Assembly (NCBI GenBank): GCA_964035545.1
Contig: OZ037767.1
Coordinates: 23,479,128-23,543,127 of the forward strand
DNA: 64,000 nucleotides
Origin: Bugula neritina
Lineage: Eukaryota > Bryozoa > Gymnolaemata > Cheilostomatida > Bugulidae
Reading direction: 5' to 3'
The notes below the pieces were generated by a model. The model made no database searches. It was given only the letters and a program-made list of their open reading frames with translations, and had not been told where the DNA came from. Shown here piece by piece: positions 24,490-35,748 of this stretch (within the stretch, counting starts at the first letter, position 1; every line of letters starts with the position of its first letter). The translations under genes and the position numbers were made by a program.

Positions 24490-25488
24490 ATGAGTTTGAT
24501 CCATATTGTAATCCCTGTTTACACATCTTTGCTATGTGTGATGATGGAAGCGAAGGTGACAGGAGCAAATGTTGATTTAACATTCTCACCATCAGTATAC
24601 ATCAACAGCTCCAGTAAACCACTTTCCACCGATGACAGGCAATGGGCAGGGCGTGTGGCTCAACTGGTAGCAGTAAAAGTTCAAACTGGATGCGGTAGAA
24701 TGCAAAATCGGTTGGTGACCTTTGAGGATGGAACAAAAGCGTGTGCAAGATATCGTGTAAATTCAAACTTGATGCAGGGAGAAATATACTCCTATTTCTT
24801 AGCCCAGTTACTAGGAATTAAAAATCTCCCACCTTTAGCTCTAGCGTTACCAGATATAAATACAAGACAGTGGAGCAGGGTAGCTGATGCAGTTCTTCAA
24901 TCTCAATGGCAAGCAGACAAGCTAATAATACTTACAAAATACATCTCTAACATAAATGAAGTGATTTTGCCTCAAAAACTGAAAGGTTTATTAAAAAACA
25001 GTGTTAAACCAAAAGATTTGACCCAAAACAATATGGAGTTGTATGCTCAATGGTCAGATTTGATTATATTCGATTACATAATAGGAAATATGGATCGATT
25101 GGTAAATAGCCTTCATAATCGACAGTGGAATTCCGAAATAATGGATATGCCAGTGCACAACCTGGCAAGAAAAGATAACTCCTTGTTATTTCTGGACAAT
25201 GAAGATGGATTGTTTCATGGCTATAGAATAATGAGCAGATATTCACAGTACCACGAACAATCTCTCCATACAGTTTGTGTGTTTAGAGCATCAACTGTAT
25301 CTCATATAGAACAGCTACTTCAGGCAAATGATCTGGGCCAAATGCTAATAGATGTGGTGCAGAAACACGAGCCTAAGGCCCTTAAATATTTGCCAAGAAT
25401 TTCAAATACAACTATTGATACTTTAACGCAACGCATCTCTAATGTATTGGAACATATTAAAAAATGTGAACAGCAATATTCCACATAA
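24490..25488 (+). CDS. FJX1: Four-jointed box kinase 1 (Golgi Fj/FAM20-type kinase)
   Basis: One uninterrupted ORF of 332 residues. Drosophila Four-jointed is a Golgi kinase that phosphorylates Fat and Dachsous cadherin domains. Family signatures from memory of FJX1/Fj: CGRMQNRL (68-75), DGTKACARYRVN, QGEIYSYFLAQLLG (96-109), WSDLIIFDYIIGNMDRLV (catalytic-loop Asp202-Arg203), FLDNEDGLFHGYR (metal-binding Asp236), and a Cys near the C terminus (KKCEQQY). The N terminus (LIHIVIPVYTSLLCVMM, 3-19) could be a type II signal anchor. The protein is shorter than human FJX1 (about 437 aa), mostly through a short stem before residue 35, so an upstream exon cannot be excluded. Vertebrate FJX1 is also intronless. 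A retrotransposon tail begins at the base after the stop codon. Confidence 0.92.
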   Translation: MSLIHIVIPVYTSLLCVMMEAKVTGANVDLTFSPSVYINSSSKPLSTDDRQWAGRVAQLVAVKVQTGCGRMQNRLVTFEDGTKACARYRVNSNLMQGEIYSYFLAQLLGIKNLPPLALALPDINTRQWSRVADAVLQSQWQADKLIILTKYISNINEVILPQKLKGLLKNSVKPKDLTQNNMELYAQWSDLIIFDYIIGNMDRLVNSLHNRQWNSEIMDMPVHNLARKDNSLLFLDNEDGLFHGYRIMSRYSQYHEQSLHTVCVFRASTVSHIEQLLQANDLGQMLIDVVQKHEPKALKYLPRISNTTIDTLTQRISNVLEHIKKCEQQYST

Positions 25489-27301
25489 GTTTGTTTGTTT
25501 GTTTGTTTGTTTGTTTGTTTGGTTTATTTCATCAAAGGTATTTAATAACACAAGGACATTAGAAAATGCCAAGGAGGCGATGATGAGGCCCATTGCGCTA
25601 TAGCCTAGCTAGTCATGCGCGGGCCAACACGAGCTGACAGCGACTCTATCCAGAAAAATACAAAAAAAATACAACTATTCTAACAGATAAAGCCTCAACT
25701 TCCTCCCAAATTCATTAGGGTTGCTAATTGACCGTAAAGGGATTGGCAGTTCATTCCATAGTGCCACCTCCTGATAACAGTTTCTTCTGTGACCTGCTGC
25801 TGTTTGAGAGTGAGGAAGGGGGAGATTTATGAATGATTGACGTGTATTGATAGAGTGAGTGGGAAAAAAATTGTCAGAGTAGAAAAAAGAATGAGCTTTC
25901 TTTAACACTTTAAAACGGTAAATCTGGTATATTGAGAGAACTTTATGCTTAGTAAATAGAGGCGCTGATGGATGGTCAAACGGTTTTTTGTTCATGATAC
26001 GCATTACCTTTTTTTGAAAAATAAAAATCTTGTTTAGATGGGTATTAGCTGCATTTCCCCAGGCCTCTGCACAATAATTTAACTTGGAATTGATGAAAGA
26101 ATTATATATCAAAAGTAAAATTTTTTGAGGGAGATATTCAGAACATCGGTATATTAATCCACTAAGTGGTCGTAATTTTGTAAGTAGGTTTGAGATGTGC
26201 AAGCTCCAATTTAAATTTTTATCTATTTGTACACCTAGAAAAGTTATGCTGTTAGAGTAATTTATAGGTCTTTTATTTAATAATATACAGTTTTCTAGAA
26301 TTTGAAAAGGATTTTGGTAGTTTTTTAAAACAATATAGTTGCATTTTTCATAGTTTATAGTGAGTTTGTTTTTATTGCACCAAATTGACAGAGAGTTTAG
26401 ATCTTGATTTATAGCTTCCAAATGGGAGTTCAAATCTTTTGATTCAAAAAATAAATTAGTGTCGTCGGCATAGAAAATGGGATTAAAAAGTTTAAATTGT
26501 TGAGCAAGATCGTTTATATATATCAAAAATAAGGTAGGGCCCAAGACAGATCCCTGGGGAACCCCACAGGTCACTGATCGTGAACTTGATAAGGTTGCAT
26601 TTACTAGTGTGGAATGACTTCGGTTTGATAGGTAGTTAGCAACCCATGACACTGTGGATTCACTAAAACCAAGTTTTCTCATTTTTGCAAGTAAAATATT
26701 GTGATTTATAGTGTCAAAAGCCTTACTAAAATCTATAAAAATTCCGAGAACGCAATTTCCATTGTTAAAAGCTTCGAGCGTATTATTTTTAAATTTAACA
26801 ACAGCATCTGCAGTACTTAAATTTTTTCGAAAGCCATATTGATTCTTAGAAATCAAATTTTTAGATTCTAAAAAGTTTAAAATTTGATTGTTAACAATTT
26901 TTTCAAGTATTTTACTAAAAATGGGGAGGATTGAAATAGGGCGGTAGTTTTCACATCTGTCATGAGAACCTTTTTTGTAGAATGGTAATATTTTAGCAGT
27001 TTTAATTTGCGCTGGAACAATTTTTTCTTCTATGCTTTTGTTAAATAAATAGGCAAGTGGTGTAGATAGTGAAATTTTGCAAAATTTGATAAGTTTAGTC
27101 GGGATATTGTCTAAACCTATAGCTTTCTTGGAATCTAGTTTTTCAATGATCTCAATTATTTGAGATTCATCAGTTTTTTTTAAATGAAATTCTTCTTTAG
27201 TAATATTTGTCAGCATTGAGTAGGTATCGGAGTTCGAATTTGTAAAATTTGAAGCTAGTTTTTGGGCTATTGTATTTTCATTATTCTTATTCCTAACCAA
27301 T
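25489..27301 (-). mobile_element. 5'-truncated non-LTR retrotransposon (Jockey/CR1-like group)
   Basis: A minus-strand element with a full reverse transcriptase ORF, a short 3' UTR and a microsatellite tail. On the plus strand the tail is eight GTTT units (25489-25520), i.e. (CAAA)n at the element's 3' end. No endonuclease domain is present, so the copy is truncated near 27300, as expected from incomplete target-primed reverse transcription. I see no clear target-site duplication. caatatt before the tail and caatatg just outside the 5' end are similar but not convincing. The ORF has no stop or frameshift, so the insertion looks young. Confidence 0.9.
25675..27300 (-). CDS. Reverse transcriptase ORF of the non-LTR element
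   Basis: 541 residues, open throughout. Reverse transcriptase blocks in order: LPFYKKG and ENYRPISILPIFSKILEK (about 105-134), QYGFRKNLST (154-163), FIDFSKAFDTINH (188-200, first catalytic Asp), GVPQGSVLGPTLFLIYINDL (246-265), FYADDTNLF (276-284, catalytic YADD), and FLGVQID in the thumb region. The C-terminal part (WGNAANTHLNKIFIFQKK, then GHRRNCYQEVALWNELP) matches the usual tail of Jockey-type ORF2 proteins from arthropods, cnidarians and molluscs. The N-terminal endonuclease is absent through truncation. The ATG at 27300 is the first in the surviving fragment and probably not the native start. Confidence 0.95.
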   Translation of the reverse strand: MVRNKNNENTIAQKLASNFTNSNSDTYSMLTNITKEEFHLKKTDESQIIEIIEKLDSKKAIGLDNIPTKLIKFCKISLSTPLAYLFNKSIEEKIVPAQIKTAKILPFYKKGSHDRCENYRPISILPIFSKILEKIVNNQILNFLESKNLISKNQYGFRKNLSTADAVVKFKNNTLEAFNNGNCVLGIFIDFSKAFDTINHNILLAKMRKLGFSESTVSWVANYLSNRSHSTLVNATLSSSRSVTCGVPQGSVLGPTLFLIYINDLAQQFKLFNPIFYADDTNLFFESKDLNSHLEAINQDLNSLSIWCNKNKLTINYEKCNYIVLKNYQNPFQILENCILLNKRPINYSNSITFLGVQIDKNLNWSLHISNLLTKLRPLSGLIYRCSEYLPQKILLLIYNSFINSKLNYCAEAWGNAANTHLNKIFIFQKKVMRIMNKKPFDHPSAPLFTKHKVLSIYQIYRFKVLKKAHSFFYSDNFFPTHSINTRQSFINLPLPHSQTAAGHRRNCYQEVALWNELPIPLRSISNPNEFGRKLRLYLLE

Positions 27302-28006
27302 ATGACATTCTACATTATGTTATTTGCTCAGAATTTTGAATCAAACAAGCCATTACTTCCACAATTGTGGTGTGAAATGGCACTTTTATTTTATGCTATT
27401 CTACATGTTTATACTGTTATTTGAAATACTCAGTTTCCAGTGGCAAACTTAACAATGCCTACCAATTAATTACCACTATCTTTTTATGTGTCATTATACT
27501 TTGATGTTATACTCAGACCTTGTGTATATGAATTGTCAACAGATGGAAAGTTTAATTCTAATTAAAGTAAAATAACATAATTTGGATTTTGTAAAGATAT
27601 TGCTTTATATTTATGAGTAGAAATTCCAAACTGAGTTAGAGTATAATCTTCTGACTAAAACCACGCCTCAAATACATCATTTCTAATCTGTGAACACAAG
27701 CAAGTTACACCTGGAGAGATTAAATGGACAGTACTGGTTGTAAGTAGTAATTAATAGAAGGGAAATTTCCCCAAGAGTGAACTCCACTAATCAGGTGATG
27801 CAAAACTTGGCAAGTAAATTTGGCAGCATATGAATGTATATATGAATAAAGGATAGTACTTTGGTTTAGTATATAAATGCAATGGTTTAAAGCCAATCCC
27901 TAAATATATTATTTGTAGAGTAAAGTTGTAGCCAACAAAATGATGCATTAGGACTATCTTGTGTAAATACTGAGTCACCACTGAATTCAGACTAGATTTT
28001 AGTTTC
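27302..28006. other. Spacer between retrotransposon and PDXK 3' end
   Basis: AT-rich. It should include the PDXK 3' UTR (minus strand). The ORF at 27787-27981 shows no motif. Nothing else is supported. Confidence 0.45.
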
Positions 28007-31000
28007 TCAGATATCTTCAGCTGATGGAACTGAAGTTGTAGGAGTTTCTATATCTCTTATTGACTGTATCAACTGTAACTCAAGTTGCATACAGTTTGGC
28101 TTATTTCCTTCCCCAGCCAGCTCTAAAAGAAGATATCAAAATAGTTTTGCATTAGGTTGATAGGTTGCGCTGTAAAGGAAACACCACCCTTAATTTATTT
28201 ACACTACGGGCTTAAACTTAGGGCTACAAAATGAATAGTTATGGCCTGCAAAATCTCATCTACACTAATTTTTAAGCAGCATCTTAGTGTGTAAGCTGTG
28301 AAAGTATATATTACACTAGTCCGAAAGAAAGGTATCAAAAGGCACAAAAAGTATCATTAAGGTAGTATAGCCCATGAATCATCTCAGTTTCCAAAACATT
28401 AGGCAAAGCTGCTACACCCAAGAAATCTTATATCATGAACAATAAGACGGTTATCAGACTAAGAAAATAAATATTTTAGTATTAATAGTAGAAGGCAGTA
28501 CTATCAAATAATAACTTAATGAAATTCACCTTTGGCAGCTTTTAGTGTTCTGGTCAATACGTGCTGCATTGTGGAGATAACTTTAGAACAGGCTTCCTGT
28601 AAAAAATATATACATTTACAACACTGACTAGCTTTTTGTTAATAATAGACTACACATCGTAACCTGATTGCTGGGAATTCTGGAACTATTGGCCTTCCAA
28701 AGCAGTTGTTGTACAAGGTGCAACTAGCAGGAGAGCAGACAACTGCAAATTAGCAATCATAGTCTTACTTTTATATCAGCCTTTTCTGACCAAGCCAAGA
28801 GTAGAGCAGCAAACAGATCTCCGGTTCCCACAAACACAGCATCCTGTACGGGGATTTTCTGTTGGAACCTCACAAAACTACCATCACCTGCAAGAGAAAT
28901 CGTAATACTTAAAGGGTATAGAGCTAGCCATTACATCTTACCAAGTTGATAGTTGCACATAACAACCAAAGGAATAATACATCAATATAAATGTATGTAT
29001 ACGACATGTACTGGTCATTCACTGCTCTATGCTTAGATAATGGTTTTTCTGAGAAAGAATTTCCCAGACTGAAGAATCAGTTTTCAGGCTTTCATATGAA
29101 TTACAAACCTTTTCTATGGGAAGCTATCATGAGCAGATTATCAGCATCTCCTAACTCAGTACTAGTGATGATAACGGTATGGGGCCCTTTATCATGTACC
29201 GTCTCCATAGCACTAACCGCATCACACACAGAGGCTATCTTTTTACCAGTTAAACATCTGCACACAAAACACATTACTACTTATACATTAGATTACACTG
29301 TTCTTCTTAATAAAATAGGCCATACGCTATAATTTTAAAACATATAATAACAGTTGATTGCAAAACAGATTGCACCTCACCTTATAATTACTGTTGCACT
29401 AAGCATGTCTATTGAAATGTATGTATATTTGAGCAAATTGGTTGGAAAATTAGGAGTTGTGAGACCATTGGCTGCATTGTAGTTGATTATACAAATATGA
29501 ACTGTGCATAGCTCAATACTGGGGGTTTGATTGCAACATGTCTTGATTTGTTGATAAAAGCAACAGTAAGATAAAAAAGTCTATTTACATCAGGTCATTC
29601 TAACGTTTGTTCATCATTTATGCATGTGTATCAAAAACTGAATGCACATGCACTCTGCAAACTATACATGTAACTAAATACACTGAAACATAAACATTCC
29701 TTAACACCATAAAATTTACTTAGTATGCACTATGCAGTGGGTTAGTTGACTTACAGTCCATTAAATGACCTAAACTTATTGCCCATCTCATTTAGTATAC
29801 ATACAACGTCGTTGCTGTAAATAATCAATGAGCTGCAACTTGTTCGTAAGGCTTGGCAATCCAGGATAATTGAAAGATTAGTATAAAATCACTATGCAGT
29901 GAACTAGCCTTTGACAGTTATTTTATGGCATATAAGTCTTGCTAATATAACATAATTTTATCTCTTGCTCCTATTATTTTGCAACTACTAAAGTGATAAA
30001 GGTTTAAATTCTCGGCAGAACAAAATGCTTATGCCTTATTGCATTAAAATACTGCACAAAGTGACTAGAATTGCCAATCAGATATGGAATCCTTTCAGAG
30101 CAGAGTGAACTATAAACTTACTCAATTTCAAACTGATTAGGAACTACAATGTCTGCCACTGGCAGAACTTCATCTCTATAAACTGGCAAGAGTGCTTCAC
30201 TGGTGTACTGAAATAAAAAAATATAGTAAATGAAGAAAATACAGCGCACTAACATGAAAATATACAATACTTATAAATGCTGCGTAAACAGTGTAAATGA
30301 AGATCTAAGTAAGGCTAACAGAAAATTTTACATATGAAAGTTTCTAACCCAAGTAGAATCCAAGTTTTAAATTCAGTTTTCTTAAAATGGAAATCAGTAG
30401 TTATACATTTGAGGACATATTATGTCTTTGAAAGGGGAGATAGTTTCTACTTAACTTAAAACTAAAAAATCAACATTAAAATATTTTGATGACTTGAAAA
30501 TTTTCCTTAATTATCTATTTCAACAGAATTCAAAGCTTATAGTTTAGATAATAAGCTCATGCATGGTTTCCCCATGTAATTGAAAAAAGAGTTTATAATT
30601 TAAATTTACTACTGATAATGAAAATAAATGTATTTTCAAGTATGTGACATCAAACATGCTACATTTACTTCAGTTTCATTCTGATAGCAGGAACATGCAT
30701 TGGTATTTGCAACAAGTTTAAGTTGTAACTTAGTTGCACCTCAAAGAGTGATTAGAAAATGAAAATGTATTTTTGGTATTAGGACTTGATTGTTGTTTAC
30801 ACCAACAGCTTGGCCAACTAATGGTGAGATAACTCCATATTTTGATAGCTGAGTTATAATAACATGCAGTAGACAGAGACACAAACATATAGGTTCAGTA
30901 GGATTCTATTCTATATGGTGGTTGGAGGGGGGGGGGGAAGAATGAGATTAGTGATTGCACAAAATGAATTGCAAGATTATTGAGAAAAAAAACAATTAGT

Positions 31001-33049
31001 TTTATTTGAGCTTAAAAAAACTTAAGAACAATAATGTATTCAGTTTTAGTCCTGGTTCTTGGAATTAAAGCTTAAGCAAATTAAAAAAAGCGTAAAATAC
31101 TTCCTTTATTACTTTTATATATGGGGGAAAAGGAAATGCAATTAAAAATGATACAGACCTGCCAACAAGTATTTAAGCCTGCTCAGACCATAACAGTATA
31201 CAGTATATAAGTATAAAGAAGAGCAGAGAAATGTTAACATAATTCAAACAAAAGCAATGAGTCTAGCGTATAAGTTAGCAACTTACAAAACGGCCATGAT
31301 CGCCCATCACAGGGTCACACACTAAAAAAGTAAAATATTGATTGTATAGTCCAATGCTCTGTTATATGATGCAGAATAACAACTTTACAGAGAACATTGA
31401 GTTGGCAATAATGAGACAATATATGACCATATATGGTAAGGAAATGCATGTATGTACATGTACGCATATCTCTTGCATAACAGAAACTAACCATAAACAA
31501 GATGGGGGTTCAGAGCCTTCAACTCCTTAACCACAGCAGCTGTTTCTTGCAGAAATGAAGGATCACCGATATAACCTACATACATACGTAATAAAATAGA
31601 TTATATTAAAATCAGTGTAGGCTTAGTCTCATTTAGATATATTTGAAAATTTGGATGATTTATTGCATCAATTGCAACAACTTGGCATGCAAAGCAGTAT
31701 AAAATACACCAGAAAAATGACATACTACTTAAAACAATGTTACCGTTCCAACTACATAACTTATGGCAAACACTATACAGTGAAATTAATGCATACAATT
31801 AAATTTAAGCCAAACAAGAGATAGTTTGAAACAAAATATATGATAGATCTTATAAAAAAGCAAGCAATTCTTCTTACTATTATGAATGTACATGAATATG
31901 CTAACCAATATTTACCATGGAACATGGCAGTGCTTACCAGTTAGTAAATGAGAATATTTGCATAGTAAACCATTATTCCTCAAACCATTAACAAGCTCCT
32001 TCAACTCTCCACACTTGAGTATCTGACCACCAATATGAGGGTATTGAGTGTGGTTTGAGAATTGAACAGAATTAATGGCATCAACTTCATACCCTAAAAC
32101 CTGAACGAGAGCATCGGCATAGGTTATACATAAAAGTTACTACCTGCAGGACTACACAAATATAGCAAGACATCCCAATTCATAACGAAGTCATCCCGTT
32201 TTTAATGAAGAAATGGGTTTTAAAAAATATGATTTAGATTCTAGTACATTGTAATGAGTCCCAGGTTTGCAGAGGTTTCTGCTTTAACCCCGAATTTTCG
32301 AGAGGACTGCATTAGTATTCACAGCACTTGCTTCTTTTCGTTATGGAAAGATAGAATAAAATCTGGATAGCCAATATTATGAATATGATTGACTTCTTCT
32401 TTAGACTTGGAGGGTCCAGGATTACCTAGTGATTGAATATCTAGTCAGTAGTTGGATTAAATAATCTTGGCTTATTTAGCTAAGCAGTTGAGAAACATTG
32501 GGATATTCTTGACTGAACTAATGGTAGTATTGATAACGCCATAACAAAAACCTAAACATTATCACAATGAATATGATTAGAATTTAAGCTGCTAAAGCCA
32601 AAGGGAGGTTTGCCAATAAATTAAATAGTTAAATACTAGTAGTAGTAGTAGTAGTAGTAGTTTGCAATCACTCGTCGCCAATGGCAATTGACATGACTGA
32701 TAACATTATGATTAACTATCGTTATGCTGATATCCAACTTTATAATTACACTTCATTAAAGTAATTCATTAGTTTGACAAGGTGTTAAATATAATCACAG
32801 TGCCAGTCTTAGTCTGAATGGCAGTGTCGCAGAGTAGCAACGCGGGAGTACCGTATAGTTATTAGTAATGGTCAATGTTATAGTTATTACTATTAGATTT
32901 TCATTTACTTTTACTTTTTCGTGTTGCCATAATCATAATGATAATTTTACCTGCAATGGAAATGTTGCACTTTTGTTGCCAACATACCCTCTGACTACAT
33001 GACTTTGTATCGATAAAACACGTTTATGGTTATTTATCTCCGTTGTCAT
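28007..33049 (-). CDS. PDXK: Pyridoxal kinase, complete, 9 exons
   Basis: Phosphorylates pyridoxal, pyridoxine and pyridoxamine with ATP in the vitamin B6 salvage pathway (cytosol). Exons in order: 33049-32951, 32100-31938, 31575-31492, 31321-31287, 30207-30122, 29257-29109, 28887-28769, 28596-28530, 28122-28007 (stop TGA). They sum to 918 nt, or 305 residues (human about 312), with all phases consistent. Diagnostic strings: [15 protein letters not shown] (11-25), [42 protein letters not shown], and the ribokinase-family anion-hole motif [14 protein letters not shown] with catalytic Asp229. The ATP-loop region between TSTELGD and DAVF is shorter than in human. Intron 1 contains an AGT repeat. 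The start codon is chosen because [16 protein letters not shown] matches the usual short N terminus. It is divergent with VPS13D. Confidence 0.96.
32636..32660. repeat. (AGT)n microsatellite in PDXK intron 1
   Basis: About eight AGT trinucleotides. Confidence 0.95.
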
Positions 33050-34494
33050 TTTATTAAGCTTACTTTTACGGTTCGCACGAAATCTTACCGTCTGCACCAA
33101 GATCAAAAATCACGATTATAAAATGTGGTAAAGAGTAATATCAATTATTATGGTTATCCAACGTGACAGATTACTAACATCGAAGGGGCGTGGTCAAGAT
33201 AAAGACAATTTCACCATCTATTGGTTAATTTTTACCCAATCTGTTCAATTAGAAATGTATATAAGCACCGTTTCGTAAAAGCTGTGTTTTATTTATAAAT
33301 ACAATTCAAAATTAAACTGTGTAAATATAAAAAATATTATTTAAAAAATGCAATATAATCAAATTTAAATTTTGTGTACTGAGTTAATTTTATTACCATT
33401 TTAATTGGGAGTTGAAGTTAGTTTCGTCTTTCGAAAACATTGTAAATTATACCGAGCACATTTAGCTCCAATCTACTTCTAGCAACTCAAAGTTATTATC
33501 TCTACTAGTACTAATGTTCAATTTATTTGCTTAGCGATCAGTTTGAATAAGTTAAAATAAGAAAATCTTTATTAATGATATATATTATTATAATAGAAAT
33601 ATTCTATGTTGATTTTTCGTTTTTCTTAAGTTAGGCGAATGATCATAATAATGATGATGATCACTTTAAGTTTATCATTATCATTGAGATGATGATCATG
33701 ATGATGATGATCATCATCACAGCAATAACATTATGATTAACTATCAGTATCAAGATGATTGATAATGATGATCTGTTAATCATACTATTTACGGTTATAG
33801 TTAAACTTAATGTTATTAATATTATAACTGTATAACTATAACTATAAGTGTTATTCTTATCTTAATTTTGTAAGTTATATTTATAATTTATTAATTTAAA
33901 TTATAGTAATGCTGAACTAAATTATCATTATGCTTATACTTATAGTTATACTAAATTTGTAGTTATAAGCCTAGGGTTATACTTATAAATATATCAATAT
34001 TAATATTAGTAATATGAATATAGTAATGGTTATATACTTTATGATTATCATTTTGTTTCTGATGAAGTGATTATGAATATGATTATATATATGCTAGGCC
34101 ACGGCTGTGAAAGGTGACCAATAGTATTTTGTTTTTGTGCAGTGTTCAAAGAATAGTTAACTCTTTTATAGTCTTTGTATAGGTTACTAGATTTTTTTTG
34201 CTGTTTAATTGTTTTTAACAAGTTGCCTGGAGTAATGTTTTTTGATGTCTAGCAGTTGAAATTGCATATTTTATTATCTAATTACTTCAATAAAAAGTTA
34301 TATTGAAAATTTCACTTTGAATTCATTTAGTGAATGATTGAATAGTTAATGATTTAGTTTTAAGCTTTATAGTTATAGCATGTTATTTATTAATCTATTT
34401 TCAAATAAATGTGTTGTAATAATGAAATTATATTGTTTGCAGATGTTACATCTACTATACCTATTGCTGTAAATGGTCATGAATAATCGTAAAT
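33050..34494. promoter_or_regulatory. Divergent PDXK-VPS13D intergenic region
   Basis: 1,445 bp between two divergent start codons, so both promoters should lie here. On the plus strand TATATAAG at 33258-33265 is TATA-like. An AG acceptor at 34441-34442 preceded by a T-rich stretch suggests a non-coding first exon upstream and a 5' UTR intron. Two upstream ATGs follow: 34443 (nine-codon uORF ending at 34472) and 34473 (out of frame, overlapping the main start). From about 33640 to 34080 the sequence is low-complexity, built of atgatgatcat and tataactata blocks. Promoter placement is inference. Confidence 0.4.
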
Positions 34495-35691
34495 ATGTTA
34501 GAGAAACTAGTAGCATGGATTCTAAACTCCTACCTGGGAGATTACCTGGAGCTGAATACAGATCAGCTTTCAGTTGGAATTCTAAGTGGACAAGTTGAAT
34601 TGGAAAATATCCCTTTGAAAAGTTCCGCCTTTGAAAAATATGACCTTCCTTTAGAGGTGAAATCGGGTAAGTTTGAATTGGCATTCATTTGGTACTCTTT
34701 ACTTTTGCTGGTTTTTTTACTGGCAAGTATTGTGTTCTAAGTGTGAATGTTGTTTTATTAGGTTTGGTTGGTAAAATAAAACTGTCCATTCCGGTTGCTG
34801 GACTGAGCTCTCAGCCATGGGTGATAGAAGTGAGCAATGTATACGTTGTTGTGAAACCCAGGCCTCACTACCAGGTTGGTATTCAATGAAGGTTACAATC
34901 TATTAGGGATAGCAGTATTTCTCTACTCTCTTCGTGTTAGTAAGTAAGGTGTAGATACTTCTTTTAAAGTTTCTGAGCTAACTTATCATCTTTGATTCAG
35001 AATAATAATGGTATTTAGCTTATGATATATTTTATATATAAACATTGTTTAGACATTAGCCAATAGGAATATCTTGTTATGTTGGCTCTAGTATGATGAG
35101 GAATCAATAAAAGCATGGTCAGCTGAGAATAAAAAGCGCTTGTTACAGGACTTGGAGAACAGCTGGAAGGTTAGTTTACCAATTTTAAGGTACGGAATTC
35201 TGATGGTTGTCTAAGCATGATGTAGCAGTGAAAGGGTGTGGAAGTTAGTTGCAAATTATACATCAATATTATAATACTATGGCGATCTGAAAACCTGATT
35301 TTATTGTACACGAAACAATTTTTGAGCCATAATGATTGTTTTGATTTTGTGTATAAACAGAGTTGGGAGTTGTAGAATCACTGAAGCCATTGGAACTGGT
35401 GAGTTTTGCGGTGATGTTTAGGTGAAAGGTTTTTAATTACACAGCTACGTGAATCAATCTTTGTTTCCATTTTGTTTTGGGTAGTTGGAACGGCAGCCTA
35501 GCAAACCTGCTAATTCATCCTATAGCTCCTGGATGTCTTATGGCACAGGCATTGCTACTAATATTATGGAAAACCTTCAGGTCAGTTTTCCTGTACTCGG
35601 CATGTGATAATTTAAATATAATACAACAAAAATGTATATATTATGTAATGATGAATATATAATAGAATAATGCATGTGTAGTTTAGTAACG

Positions 35692-35748
<57 letters not shown>

